Part shown: one piece after another, positions 1 to 6,507 of the stretch
How the letters are laid out: each line of letters starts with the position of its first letter
Numbering within the stretch: position 1 is the stretch's first letter
NCBI RefSeq assembly: GCF_051960575.1
Contig: NZ_JBQCEE010000394.1
Coordinates: 1 to 18,093 of the forward strand
DNA: 18,093 nt
From: JBQCEE01 sp051960575
GTDB lineage: Bacteria; Actinomycetota; Actinomycetes; Mycobacteriales; Jatrophihabitantaceae
Direction: 5' to 3'
Notes under the pieces: model-generated
Told to the model about the DNA's origin: nothing
Databases searched by the model: none
Seen by the model: only the letters and a program-made list of their open reading frames with translations
Program-made: the position numbers and the translations under genes

Positions 1-1204
1 CGAGGCGCTTGAGCTCCGACACGAGCGCAGCCTGCGTGTACTGGGCGATCATGTGCCCGGAGTCGACCCCGGCGTCGGCGGCCAGGAACGGCGGCAGGCC
101 GTGGTTGCGGGCCTTGTCGAGGAACCGGTCGGTGCGCCGCTCGGCGATCGAGGCCAGGTCGGCGACGGCGATGGCCAGGAAGTCGAGCACGTAGGCGATC
201 GGCGCGCCGTGGAAGTTGCCGTTGCTCTCGACCCGGCCGTCGGGCGTCACGACCGGGTTGTCGATCGCGGCGGCGAGCTCGCGGTCGGCGACCGTGCGCG
301 CGTGGGCCATCGTGTCGCGCACCGCGCCGTGCACCTGCGGCGAGCACCGCAGCGAGTAGGCGTCCTGCACGCGCGTGCAGCCCGGCCCGCGGTGCGAGGC
401 CATGATCGCCGAGCCGGCCAGCAGCGCGACGAGGTTGGCGGCGCTCGCGGCCTGTCCCGGGTGCGGACGCAACGCCTGCAGGTCGGCCCGGAAGACGGCG
501 TCGGTGCCGAGCTGCGCCTCGACGCTCATGGCTGCGGTGATGTCGGCCGTGGCGACCAGCACCTCGAGGTCGGCCAGCGCGAGCAGCAGCATGCCGAGCA
601 TGCCGTCGGTGCCGTTGATGAGCGCCAGCCCCTCCTTCTCGTGCAGCGACAGCGGCGCGATGCCCGCGTCGGCGAGCGCCCGCGCCGCCGGCACACGACG
701 CCCGTCGACGTGCACGTCGCCCTCGCCCATCGCCGCGAGGGCGCAGTGCGCGAGCGGCGCCAGGTCGCCCGAGCACCCGAGCGAGCCGTACTCGTGCACG
801 ATCGGGGTGATGCCGGCGCTCAGCATCGCGGCGTAGGTGCGCGCCGTCCCGGGACGCACGCCGGTGCGCCCCGTCGCCATCGTCGACAGCCGCAGCAGCA
901 TCAGCGCCCGCACGACCTCCCGCTCGACCTCGGGCCCCGACCCGGCCGCGTGCGAGCGCACGAGGCTGAGTTGCAGCCGCGCGCGGTCCTCCGGGGCGAT
1001 GCTGGTGTTGGCCAACGCGCCGAAGCCGGTCGAGATGCCGTAGTGCGGCGTCGTGTCGGCGGCGAGGTCGTCGATCACGGCCCGGCTGGCCGCGATGGCC
1101 TCGAGCGCCGCGTCGTCGAGTTCGACGGGGGCGTCGTGCCTCGCCACCGCGACGACGTCGGCGGCGGACAGCGGACCGGTGCTGACGACGACGCGTTCGT
1201 GCAT
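1..1204 (-). CDS. hutH: histidine ammonia-lyase, 3' part beyond the left edge
   Basis: Deaminates L-histidine to trans-urocanate, the first step of histidine utilisation in the cytoplasm. The minus-strand frame is open from an ATG at 1204 to the window edge, giving about 401 of the family's usual roughly 510 residues. It begins MHERVVVSTGPLSAADVVAV. The MIO cofactor site reads GSLGCSGDLAPLAH, with Cys144-Ser145-Gly146 replacing the classical Ala-Ser-Gly; Cys-Ser-Gly is known from Streptomyces enzymes, so this is a lineage trait rather than a defect. Other family blocks are YGISTGFGALAN, LINGTDGMLG and DNPVVTPDGRVESNGNFHG. I see no convincing Shine-Dalgarno sequence before the ATG. The gene is divergent from an IclR regulator across a palindromic site, which suggests control by that regulator. 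Other hut genes, if linked, lie to the left outside the window. Identity is secure; the start is likely but not proven. Confidence 0.95.
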   Translation of the reverse strand, partial: MHERVVVSTGPLSAADVVAVARHDAPVELDDAALEAIAASRAVIDDLAADTTPHYGISTGFGALANTSIAPEDRARLQLSLVRSHAAGSGPEVEREVVRALMLLRLSTMATGRTGVRPGTARTYAAMLSAGITPIVHEYGSLGCSGDLAPLAHCALAAMGEGDVHVDGRRVPAARALADAGIAPLSLHEKEGLALINGTDGMLGMLLLALADLEVLVATADITAAMSVEAQLGTDAVFRADLQALRPHPGQAASAANLVALLAGSAIMASHRGPGCTRVQDAYSLRCSPQVHGAVRDTMAHARTVADRELAAAIDNPVVTPDGRVESNGNFHGAPIAYVLDFLAIAVADLASIAERRTDRFLDKARNHGLPPFLAADAGVDSGHMIAQYTQAALVSELKRL

Positions 1205-1257
1205 GCGTCCATGGCATCGGAGCAGCGCCCCGTCGACCAGACCGCGCGGTACGAAAC

Positions 1258-1275
1258 TGTCTCGGATCCGAGACA
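1258..1275. promoter_or_regulatory. 18-bp perfect palindrome, probable IclR/HutR operator
   Basis: The sequence TGTCTCGGATCCGAGACA is a perfect 18-bp inverted repeat in the 89-bp space between divergent hutH and the IclR gene. It covers the position expected for the -35 element of the regulator's own promoter (-10 at 1282), so binding could cause autorepression while also controlling hutH. Its 14-bp core, TCTCGGATCCGAGA, has the size and TCT...AT...AGA layout of the motif I recall for the IclR-type HutR of corynebacteria (TCTGwwATwCCAGA). That comparison is from memory. Confidence 0.75.
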
Positions 1276-1281
1276 CAGCCC

Positions 1282-1287
1282 TAGACT
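1282..1287 (+). promoter_or_regulatory. -10 box TAGACT of the IclR gene, leaderless layout
   Basis: TAGACT matches the actinobacterial TANNNT -10 consensus and is separated from the GTG start at 1294 by only 6 nt. Transcription would begin at or next to the start codon, giving a leaderless mRNA. No Shine-Dalgarno sequence is present. The -35 region falls inside the 18-bp palindrome. Confidence 0.6.
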
Positions 1288-1293
1288 GGCCCG

Positions 1294-2058
1294 GTGGCGA
1301 CCGTCCCAGCCGCTCAACAGGCGTTGCGGATCCTGCAGCACCTGTCGCACCAGGCCGCGCCGGTGCCCGCCTCGTCGATCGCGCGCGACCTGCGACTGCC
1401 CCGCTCGACCACCTACCACCTGCTGGACACGCTCGTCGGCGCCGGCTTCGTCACCCACCTCGCCGACCAGCGGCGCTACGGGCTCGGGCTCGCCGCGTAC
1501 GAACTCGGCACCGGCTACAGCCGGCAGGCACCCCTGCAGCGGCTCGCCCGCCTGCCCCTGAGCGCGCTCGTCGACCGCACCGGCCACACCGGCCACCTCG
1601 CCGTGCTGCACGGCCCCGAGGTCGTCTACGTCCTCGAGGAACGGGCCCGCGGACGCGCCCCGCTCATCACCGATGTCGGCGTGCGCCTGCCCGCCCACCT
1701 CACCGCGAGCGGCCGCGCGATCCTCGCGGCCCTGCCTGCGGCGCAGGTGCGGGCGCTCTTCGCCGATCCCGAGGCGTTCGTGCAGCGGCACGGGGCCGGG
1801 CCGACGTCGCTGTCGGCGTTGCGCCCGGTGCTCGCCGCCGGCCGCCGCCGCGGCTGGGCCGACGAGGACGGCACGGTGACGCCCGGCTTCGCCTCGGTCG
1901 GCGTGGCGGTGCTCGACCACAACGACTACCCGGTCGCGTCCGTGGCGCTGACCTTCGCCTCGGTCGAGGTGCCAGAGGCGGCGCGGGCCGCCCTCGCCGA
2001 GCAGGTCACCCGCACCGCCCGCACCATCGCGTCGCGCCTCGGCGGCCACCGCGGCTGA
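1294..2058 (+). CDS. IclR-family regulator, probably of histidine utilisation
   Basis: A 254-aa protein of typical IclR length. Residues about 4-62 form the winged helix-turn-helix (QQALRILQHLSHQAAPVPAS, then RDLRLPRSTTYHLLDTLVGA). Residues about 75-250 form the GAF-like effector domain, with GRAILAALPAAQVRALF and a C-terminal SVGVAVLDHNDYPVASVALT block. The GTG start gives an N-terminus that fits the family and lies 6 nt after a -10 box. The gene is divergent from hutH with a perfect palindrome between. IclR proteins named HutR control hut genes in some corynebacteria, so the same role is inferred here; the effector is probably histidine or urocanate, which cannot be read from the sequence. 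Confidence 0.88.
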   Translation: MATVPAAQQALRILQHLSHQAAPVPASSIARDLRLPRSTTYHLLDTLVGAGFVTHLADQRRYGLGLAAYELGTGYSRQAPLQRLARLPLSALVDRTGHTGHLAVLHGPEVVYVLEERARGRAPLITDVGVRLPAHLTASGRAILAALPAAQVRALFADPEAFVQRHGAGPTSLSALRPVLAAGRRRGWADEDGTVTPGFASVGVAVLDHNDYPVASVALTFASVEVPEAARAALAEQVTRTARTIASRLGGHRG

Positions 2059-2069
2059 GCCGGCCGCGC

Positions 2070-2075
2070 TAGGTT
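2070..2075 (+). promoter_or_regulatory. -10 box TAGGTT of the sulfite-oxidase-like gene, leaderless layout
   Basis: TAGGTT fits TANNNT and ends 7 nt before the ATG at 2083. There is no Shine-Dalgarno sequence in the 24-nt gap after the IclR stop codon, so this gene probably has its own leaderless start rather than depending on read-through. Confidence 0.5.
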
Positions 2076-2082
2076 CGACGGC

Positions 2083-2688
2083 ATGGCCACCCGCGGATTC
2101 ACCGGACGCTCGCGCAGCACCCGCGACCCGCGGCTGCCTCCCGGCCAGTACGACACCGGACGCGACTGGCCGGTGCTCACCGCCGAGGCGACGCCCCGGC
2201 TCGACCCCGACCGGTGGACCCTCACGGTCGACGGCATCGTCGAGCGCGAGCACACCTGGACGTGGCAGGACCTGCACCTGCTGCCGCAGTCGGAGTACGA
2301 GGGCGACATCCACTGCGTGACCACCTGGTCACTGCTCGGCACCAGCTTCGGCGGTGTCTCGCTCGACACCCTGCTCGAAGCGGTGGCGCCGAGACCCGAG
2401 GCCGCCTACGTCTTCGTCACCTCGACCACCGGCTACACGACGAACCTGCCGCTCGAGCACATCACCGGCGGCAAGGCGTGGATCGTCTGGACGCACGAGG
2501 GGAAGCCGCTGCCGCGCGAGCACGGCGGGCCGGTGCGGCTGCTCGTGCCCCACCTCTACTTCTGGAAGAGCGCCAAGTGGGTCACGAAGCTGACGCTGCT
2601 CGAGCACGACAAGCAGGGTTTCTGGGAGCGCAACGGCTACCACGACCTCGGTGACCCCTGGCGCGAGCAGCGCTACCAGGGCGACTGA
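2083..2688 (+). CDS. sulfite-oxidase-like molybdopterin oxidoreductase
   Basis: A 201-aa cytoplasmic protein consisting of one sulfite oxidase/YuiH-type molybdopterin-binding domain. It lacks the haem and dimerisation domains of full sulfite oxidase and has no signal peptide or Tat motif. Residues 40-50 read DRWTLTVDGIV, the usual strand entering the domain. The block DIHCVTTWS carries Cys78, the expected molybdenum ligand. Later conserved segments are GYTTNLPL, GGPVRLLVPHLYFWKSAKW and the aromatic-rich end GFWERNGYHDLGDPW. The substrate is unknown; the family includes sulfite oxidases and methionine-sulfoxide reductases of the MsrP type. A flavin reductase gene starts 3 nt after the stop, so electrons are probably exchanged with NAD(P)H through that partner. 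Confidence 0.9.
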   Translation: MATRGFTGRSRSTRDPRLPPGQYDTGRDWPVLTAEATPRLDPDRWTLTVDGIVEREHTWTWQDLHLLPQSEYEGDIHCVTTWSLLGTSFGGVSLDTLLEAVAPRPEAAYVFVTSTTGYTTNLPLEHITGGKAWIVWTHEGKPLPREHGGPVRLLVPHLYFWKSAKWVTKLTLLEHDKQGFWERNGYHDLGDPWREQRYQGD

Positions 2689-2691
2689 GGG

Positions 2692-3399
2692 GTGACCGCA
2701 GCAGCCGCACCCACCGGCGCCTGGCGCACGGCGACCGTGCGCTCGGTCGAGCACCCCTCGCCGCACGCCGTGGTGCTGCGCCTCGAGGTGCCCGACCGCA
2801 TCGACCACCTGCCGGGCCAGCACTACGTCATCCGGCTCACCGCCGACGACGGCTACGTCGCGCAGCGCTCGTACTCGATCGCGTCGCCCACGTCCGACCC
2901 GCTGCTCGAGTGCTACGTCGAACGGCTCGACGGCGGCGAGGTGTCGTCGTTCCTCGCCGAGGTGGCCGAGGTCGGCGACGAGCTCGAGGTGCGCGGGCCG
3001 ATCGGCGGCTGGTTCGTCTGGCGCGGCGACACGCCCGCGCTCGGCGTCGCCGGCGGGTCCGGCGCGGCACCGCTGGTCTCGATGCTGCGGCACGCACGCG
3101 ACCTCGGCCGGCCGGACCTGCTGCACCTGGCCGTGAGCGCGGCGACCATCGACCGCGTGCCCTACGCCGACGAGCTCGCCGCGGCCGGCGCGCTCATCGC
3201 CCTCTCGCGCGCCGACGCCGACTCCGGTCGCGCCGCCGGTCGGCTGACCGCGCAGGAACTCGCCCCGCTCGTACCGGCCGAGGGCCCCTGCTTCGTCTGC
3301 GGGTCGGCGCGGTTCGCCGACGGCGCGACCGACCTGCTCACCGGCCTCGGGGTTGCCGACCACCGCATCCGGGTCGAGCGCTTCGGCCCGAGCGGCTGA
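2692..3399 (+). CDS. FAD-dependent ferredoxin-reductase-like oxidoreductase
   Basis: A 235-aa protein of the ferredoxin-NADP+ reductase superfamily with the two usual lobes and no iron-sulfur domain. The FAD lobe spans residues about 10-105 and contains RSYSIAS with the flavin-binding Arg59-Ser-Tyr-Ser62. The NAD(P) lobe contains GGSGAAP (121-127), followed near the C-terminus by CFVCGS with Cys203-Gly204, and ends in an RVERFG block. The GTG start at 2692 lies 3 nt after the preceding stop, so the two genes form an operon. The likely role is electron transfer between NAD(P)H and the upstream molybdoenzyme. Pairing of these two families replaces the haem membrane subunit used by MsrPQ systems; that functional reading is inference. 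Confidence 0.88.
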   Translation: MTAAAAPTGAWRTATVRSVEHPSPHAVVLRLEVPDRIDHLPGQHYVIRLTADDGYVAQRSYSIASPTSDPLLECYVERLDGGEVSSFLAEVAEVGDELEVRGPIGGWFVWRGDTPALGVAGGSGAAPLVSMLRHARDLGRPDLLHLAVSAATIDRVPYADELAAAGALIALSRADADSGRAAGRLTAQELAPLVPAEGPCFVCGSARFADGATDLLTGLGVADHRIRVERFGPSG

Positions 3400-3423
3400 C
3401 CGCCGCACCGGCCCGGCGGTCAG
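3396..3423. terminator. bidirectional hairpin containing both convergent stop codons
   Basis: The arms CTGACCGCCG (3396-3405) and CGGCGGTCAG (3414-3423) are perfectly complementary over 10 bp around an 8-nt loop. The left arm contains the TGA of the reductase (3397-3399) and the right arm contains the TGA of the minus-strand gene (TCA, 3420-3422). There is no T-tract on either side, as is common in high-GC actinobacteria. Confidence 0.7.
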
Positions 3424-4634
3424 GCCAGGCCGCGCTCACGCAGTGTCGGGATCGAGGCGGCCCGGTACGTGCCCCGCGATCCGACCGCCGGGTCGAAGAA
3501 CGCGTCGGCGCCGAGGTGCTCGATCGCCTTCGCCCGCACCGCGGCGAACCGCTCGTGGTCGTCGACGACGTCGGCGAGGTGCTCGGTGAGCTGCACCAGC
3601 CAGTGCCCGGGCGCGACCTCCTCGACCCGGTGCGCCGGTGTCGCCGCGAGCACGTCGCGTCCGAACAGCTCGACCCACGGCGGCCCGAAGACCTGCGCCC
3701 ACCAGAGCGTCGGTAGGTACTGCGCCGGATCGCGGTCGTTGAACAGCATCCACGGCCCCGCCGCGCCGACCCGCAGCCCGATCGGGCCGTGCTGCTCGTC
3801 CGGGTGCCAGGCGTGCACGAGCCCGTAGTCGAGGTCGGCGCCGGCCAGTTCGACGAGCCGGCCGACGAACCGCTCGGCCGCATCAGGATCGAGGTCGCCC
3901 TCGGCCGACAGCTGGGTGTAGCGCTGCGCCGGACCCGCGGCCGGCGCGAGCCGCCAGGTGACGTACGGGTCGGGCGTCAACAGCCGTTGTGGATCCGGCC
4001 ACCACGCCGGCACGGGGTCGCCCGGCAGGAACGGGCGCCACTCGCCGTCGATCTCGATCAGCTGCGGACGCAGGTCGGCGAGCCCGTCGAGCACGACCCG
4101 CAGCAGCGCGGTGCTGTCGCGCCAACCGGCCTCGCCGTCGGCCGCGCGGGTCAGGAACGCCTCGACGAAGGCCCGCGCCGGCGGCGGCTGGGACGGCACC
4201 GGCGCGATCCGGCTCACCCGGCGCGGCTCGGGCACGCCGTCGAGCGGCGTGTACTCGCCGTTCGCCACGAGGAACCCGTCGCAGCGCTGCGCCACCGAGG
4301 CGACCAGCCCCATCACCGCGCGGATCTCGTCCTCGCCGGCCTGCCCGGACATCGTCATGCCGGTGAGGTGGCAGTGCCCGTCGGCGTCGAGCGGCGGCGC
4401 GAGGCCGAGGTCGACGGTGTACGGGTCGGCCGCCGTGGTCATGCTCACCGAGGGACGCAGCGCCTGCAGCAGCAGGCCGCCGCCGCTGACCTCGGCGCTC
4501 ACCTCGACGAACGGGTCGTCGGCGAAGTCGCCGACCACCTCGGCGCGGCCGAGCGCCGGCGTCGTCGCGACCGCCGCACGCAGGTCGTCCATCGTGGGTG
4601 GCCGGCGCGAGACCAGCATCAGATCCGTCGTCAT
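3420..4634 (-). CDS. unknown 404-aa protein, candidate immunity partner of the upstream toxin
   Basis: I do not recognise this protein with certainty. It is soluble, with no signal peptide or membrane segment. It appears to have two alpha/beta parts: residues about 1-165, with LTGMTMSGQAGEDEIRAVMG and VASVAQRCDGFLVANGEYTP, and residues about 180-404, with WWAQVFGPPWVELFGRDVLA and VEEVAPGHWLVQLTEHLADV. The second part has the general look of Imm52-type immunity proteins, which I infer from pattern only. The ATG at 4634 has a Shine-Dalgarno-like GAGGATGG about 6-10 nt upstream. It is third in a minus-strand operon, 37 nt after the putative nuclease toxin, the usual place for an immunity gene. 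It is unusually long for one; alternatively it is an accessory or chaperone protein. Confidence 0.75.
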   Translation of the reverse strand: MTTDLMLVSRRPPTMDDLRAAVATTPALGRAEVVGDFADDPFVEVSAEVSGGGLLLQALRPSVSMTTAADPYTVDLGLAPPLDADGHCHLTGMTMSGQAGEDEIRAVMGLVASVAQRCDGFLVANGEYTPLDGVPEPRRVSRIAPVPSQPPPARAFVEAFLTRAADGEAGWRDSTALLRVVLDGLADLRPQLIEIDGEWRPFLPGDPVPAWWPDPQRLLTPDPYVTWRLAPAAGPAQRYTQLSAEGDLDPDAAERFVGRLVELAGADLDYGLVHAWHPDEQHGPIGLRVGAAGPWMLFNDRDPAQYLPTLWWAQVFGPPWVELFGRDVLAATPAHRVEEVAPGHWLVQLTEHLADVVDDHERFAAVRAKAIEHLGADAFFDPAVGSRGTYRAASIPTLRERGLA

Positions 4635-4671
4635 CGCGTGCCATCCTCGCGCACGCGGTCGCGGCGCAGGC

Positions 4672-6045
4672 TCACGGCAGCAGCTCCTCGGGGCCGAGCG
4701 GCAGCACCGGCTCGACCGGTTCCACCGGCTCGACCGGCTCGACGGGTGCGATCGGCTCGCCCGGCTCGGCCGGCTCGCCCGGCAGCCCCGGCAACGGCGT
4801 GTCGCCCTCGGGACTGATGTCGGCCTTGGCCCATGCCTCGTCGAGCTGTTCCTCGTCGACGTACGGCGCCGACGGCCCCCGCGCCGGGGGCGGCGCTGCG
4901 TCGCGGTCGTCGCCCGTCGCGTGCTCGAGACGCAGGCGGGCCGCGATGCGCGCCCGCAGGTCGCTGGTCTCCTGGTCGTCGAGCGGCCGCACGTCCAGTT
5001 CGCGGGCGGACGCGCCGGCCTGCGCCCGCAGCTTCACGAACTCCTGGTGGATGCGGTCGTAGAAGGTGCCGGGCTCGCCCTCGACCTCCTCGTACACGCT
5101 GCCGCCCGTCGCGCCGACCGCGCGCATGACGTCGCTGCTCACCGGCGTCTCGCGGGACACGATCATGTTCCAGCGCACCCCGAGGGTGCGGGCGATGAAC
5201 CGCTGGATCTGGATCTGCGGCATCTTCATCGTGACCTCGGTGCTGCCGGACTTGATCTCCAGCAGCCCCGCGCGCATCGAGTCGGGGAAGGTGCCGCGGA
5301 CGAGCCCCGTCCGCGTGCGTGGCAGGTTGTAGTTGCCGTTGGCGTCGGGGCGGAAGAACTCCTTCGCCTGGCTGGTGATGCCGAGGTCGCGCAGGATCTG
5401 CGCCTCGAACTTCTGCCCGCGGACGAACTGCACCGGCACGCCGTTGACGTAGAGGGCACCGGCCGGAGCCCCGAACGCCGGCGCGAACGGGATGACCGTC
5501 ATGGTCTTCGGGTCGACCGCGGGCGGCGCCCCGCCGGCGGGCGGCGGCGCGAAGCTCACCGCGCCGGTCACCGACATGAGCTCGCGGGCGCACAGCGCGA
5601 GCACGTACTCGGCGTCGTCGACCGCGGCGTTCGCCTTGCGTACCTGCGCCTCGTAGGCCGCGAGGGCGTGCTGGTCGACCGGCTTGTCGTCGGGCATCAG
5701 GATGCCGCCGACCTGGGTGACGTGTCCGACCCGCGGATCGGGGCTGAACAGCAGGATGTTTAGCTGCGCGGCCTGGTAGTCGGCGTGCGCCCGCGCCAGC
5801 TCCGCCCCGGTCGTGCGCAGCACGTTGCCGATGTGCTCGAGCACCTCGTGGGCGTTGGCGATGTCCGACGAGCGCGCGCTCACGCTGTCGTCCCACGCAG
5901 GCCGTGCGCTCGGCGACGACCACGACGTCGTGCCGGCCGCCGCCTGCACCTGGCCGCGGGCGGTGACGAGTTCGGCCGCCGCGCGCTGGACACGCTGCCC
6001 GGACGCGGTGACCTCGGCGGGGTCCACGTCGGGGAAGGACTTCAT
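4672..6045 (-). CDS. putative type VII secreted nuclease toxin (WXG100-like N-terminus, PD-(D/E)xK domain)
   Basis: A 457-aa protein from the ATG at 6045; a GTG at 6054 would add three residues. Residues 1-95 are helical and Ala-rich with tryptophans in the middle (TTSWSSPSARPAWDDS), resembling WXG100/EspC-like secretion domains. A Pro/Gly-rich linker lies near 165-180. Residues about 220-325 look like a restriction-endonuclease-fold toxin: GQKFEAQILRDLG, then RGTFPDSM with Asp255 and LLEIKSG with Glu263 and Lys265 as the D...ExK catalytic set, then QIQIQRFIARTLGVRWNMIV. This resembles the Tox-REase families of polymorphic toxins. Unusually, the toxin domain is followed by about 130 more residues ending in a Pro/Glu repeat tail. 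The upstream gene encodes a small EspC-like protein and the downstream gene a possible immunity protein. No ESX apparatus gene is visible. Nuclease activity and secretion are inferred. Confidence 0.8.
   Translation of the reverse strand: MKSFPDVDPAEVTASGQRVQRAAAELVTARGQVQAAAGTTSWSSPSARPAWDDSVSARSSDIANAHEVLEHIGNVLRTTGAELARAHADYQAAQLNILLFSPDPRVGHVTQVGGILMPDDKPVDQHALAAYEAQVRKANAAVDDAEYVLALCARELMSVTGAVSFAPPPAGGAPPAVDPKTMTVIPFAPAFGAPAGALYVNGVPVQFVRGQKFEAQILRDLGITSQAKEFFRPDANGNYNLPRTRTGLVRGTFPDSMRAGLLEIKSGSTEVTMKMPQIQIQRFIARTLGVRWNMIVSRETPVSSDVMRAVGATGGSVYEEVEGEPGTFYDRIHQEFVKLRAQAGASARELDVRPLDDQETSDLRARIAARLRLEHATGDDRDAAPPPARGPSAPYVDEEQLDEAWAKADISPEGDTPLPGLPGEPAEPGEPIAPVEPVEPVEPVEPVLPLGPEELLP
4709..4789 (-). 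repeat. nine degenerate 9-nt tandem units coding a Pro/Val/Glu tail
   Basis: Nine consecutive 9-nt units related to GGCTCGACC (plus strand) lie in the 3' end of the putative toxin gene. Read on the minus strand they encode a run of Gly/Glu/Pro and Val-Glu-Pro triplets, including APVEPVEPVEPVEPV. The units preserve the codon phase, so copy number can change without frameshifting. The tail is acidic, proline-rich and probably extended. Confidence 0.8.
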
Positions 6046-6057
6046 GCCGACCACGGG

Positions 6058-6450
6058 TCAGGCCAGGTTCCGGGTGTCGGGCGCCCGGTAGTGCACCCCC
6101 GGCTTGGGCAGGGCCGACCGGGAGTACATCGCGCGGGCACCGGCCGCCAGCGCGGTGTCCGTGGCGCCGAAGGCGTTCGCGACCTGCTGGGTGTACTCGG
6201 CGAGGTACTGCGTCCAGGTGGCGATCGTGTCCGTGCCGGTCACCCAGGTCTGGCAGAACTCCTCGAACGCCGCCGCGACCGGCGTGCTGCCGAAGGCGCT
6301 GCCGGCCGACTTCCACGCCGCGTTGAGTCCGTCGCGCGCACCGCTCACCGCCTCGGCGGCCCGACCCAGCCGGTCGGCGTCCGCCGCCATGGCATCGGCG
6401 TCGATCACCAGGTCGCCGCCGCCACCGTCTCCGTCCGGCCTCGTCGACAT
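6058..6450 (-). CDS. small EspC/WXG100-like protein
   Basis: A 130-aa protein, predominantly helical and Ala-rich, from an ATG at 6450. Residues 1-15 are a Gly/Asp-rich lead (MSTRPDGDGGGGD). Residues about 16-105 resemble the EspC/WXG100 helical hairpin, with a central AAWKSAGSAFG in place of the classical WxG turn and the second helix TWTQYLAEYTQQVANAFGATD. No exact YxxxD/E export motif follows, so the match to secreted WXG100 proteins is not complete. It is first in a three-gene operon; the next coding region starts 3-12 nt downstream. Small helical partners of this kind commonly pair with the N-terminal domain of larger type VII effectors, so a co-secreted partner or targeting role for the putative toxin is inferred. 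The -10 box 7 nt before the ATG supports the start. Confidence 0.75.
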   Translation of the reverse strand: MSTRPDGDGGGGDLVIDADAMAADADRLGRAAEAVSGARDGLNAAWKSAGSAFGSTPVAAAFEEFCQTWVTGTDTIATWTQYLAEYTQQVANAFGATDTALAAGARAMYSRSALPKPGVHYRAPDTRNLA

Positions 6451-6457
6451 GATCGTG

Positions 6458-6463
6458 AGCGTA
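6458..6463 (-). promoter_or_regulatory. -10 box TACGCT of the effector operon, leaderless layout
   Basis: On the minus strand TACGCT fits TANNNT and is followed by 7 nt and then the ATG of the EspC-like gene. The -35 position expected from a 17-18 bp spacer falls at the edge of the TetR-type palindrome (6481-6500), so one operator could affect both divergent promoters. Confidence 0.5.
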
Positions 6464-6472
6464 CCGCGGGGG

Positions 6473-6501
6473 TTGACACTTAGCGACCGATCGGTTTCTA
6501 T
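6473..6501 (+). promoter_or_regulatory. amidohydrolase-tetR promoter (TTGACA, 17 bp, TTCTAT)
   Basis: A perfect -35 hexamer TTGACA (6473-6478) is separated by exactly 17 bp from TTCTAT (6496-6501). The -10 ends 6 nt before the ATG at 6508, so the transcript is probably leaderless. This is the best sigma-70-type promoter in the window. Confidence 0.7.
6481..6500. promoter_or_regulatory. 20-bp TetR-type operator
   Basis: TAGCGACCGATCGGTTTCTA is an inverted repeat with a perfect 10-bp core, ACCGATCGGT, and 16 of 20 positions symmetric overall (8 of 10 paired positions). It fills the spacer between the -35 and -10 of the amidohydrolase promoter, the usual place for a repressor site. The TetR gene at the end of that operon is the natural candidate to bind it. 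Confidence 0.75.
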
Positions 6502-6507
6502 CTCGCC

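Noticed and set aside
772..780. Cys in place of Ala in the hutH MIO triad considered as an inactivating change
   Set aside because: Cys-Ser-Gly is an established variant in actinobacterial histidine ammonia-lyases, so this is expected.
53..1561. Long plus-strand open frame opposite hutH
   Set aside because: Its translation is Arg/Gly/Val-rich low-complexity sequence with no family resemblance, while the minus strand encodes a clear histidine ammonia-lyase. It is a GC-driven shadow frame.
4709..4789. Tandem repeats considered as a CRISPR or intergenic repeat array
   Set aside because: The units are 9 nt, contiguous without spacers, in frame and inside a coding region.
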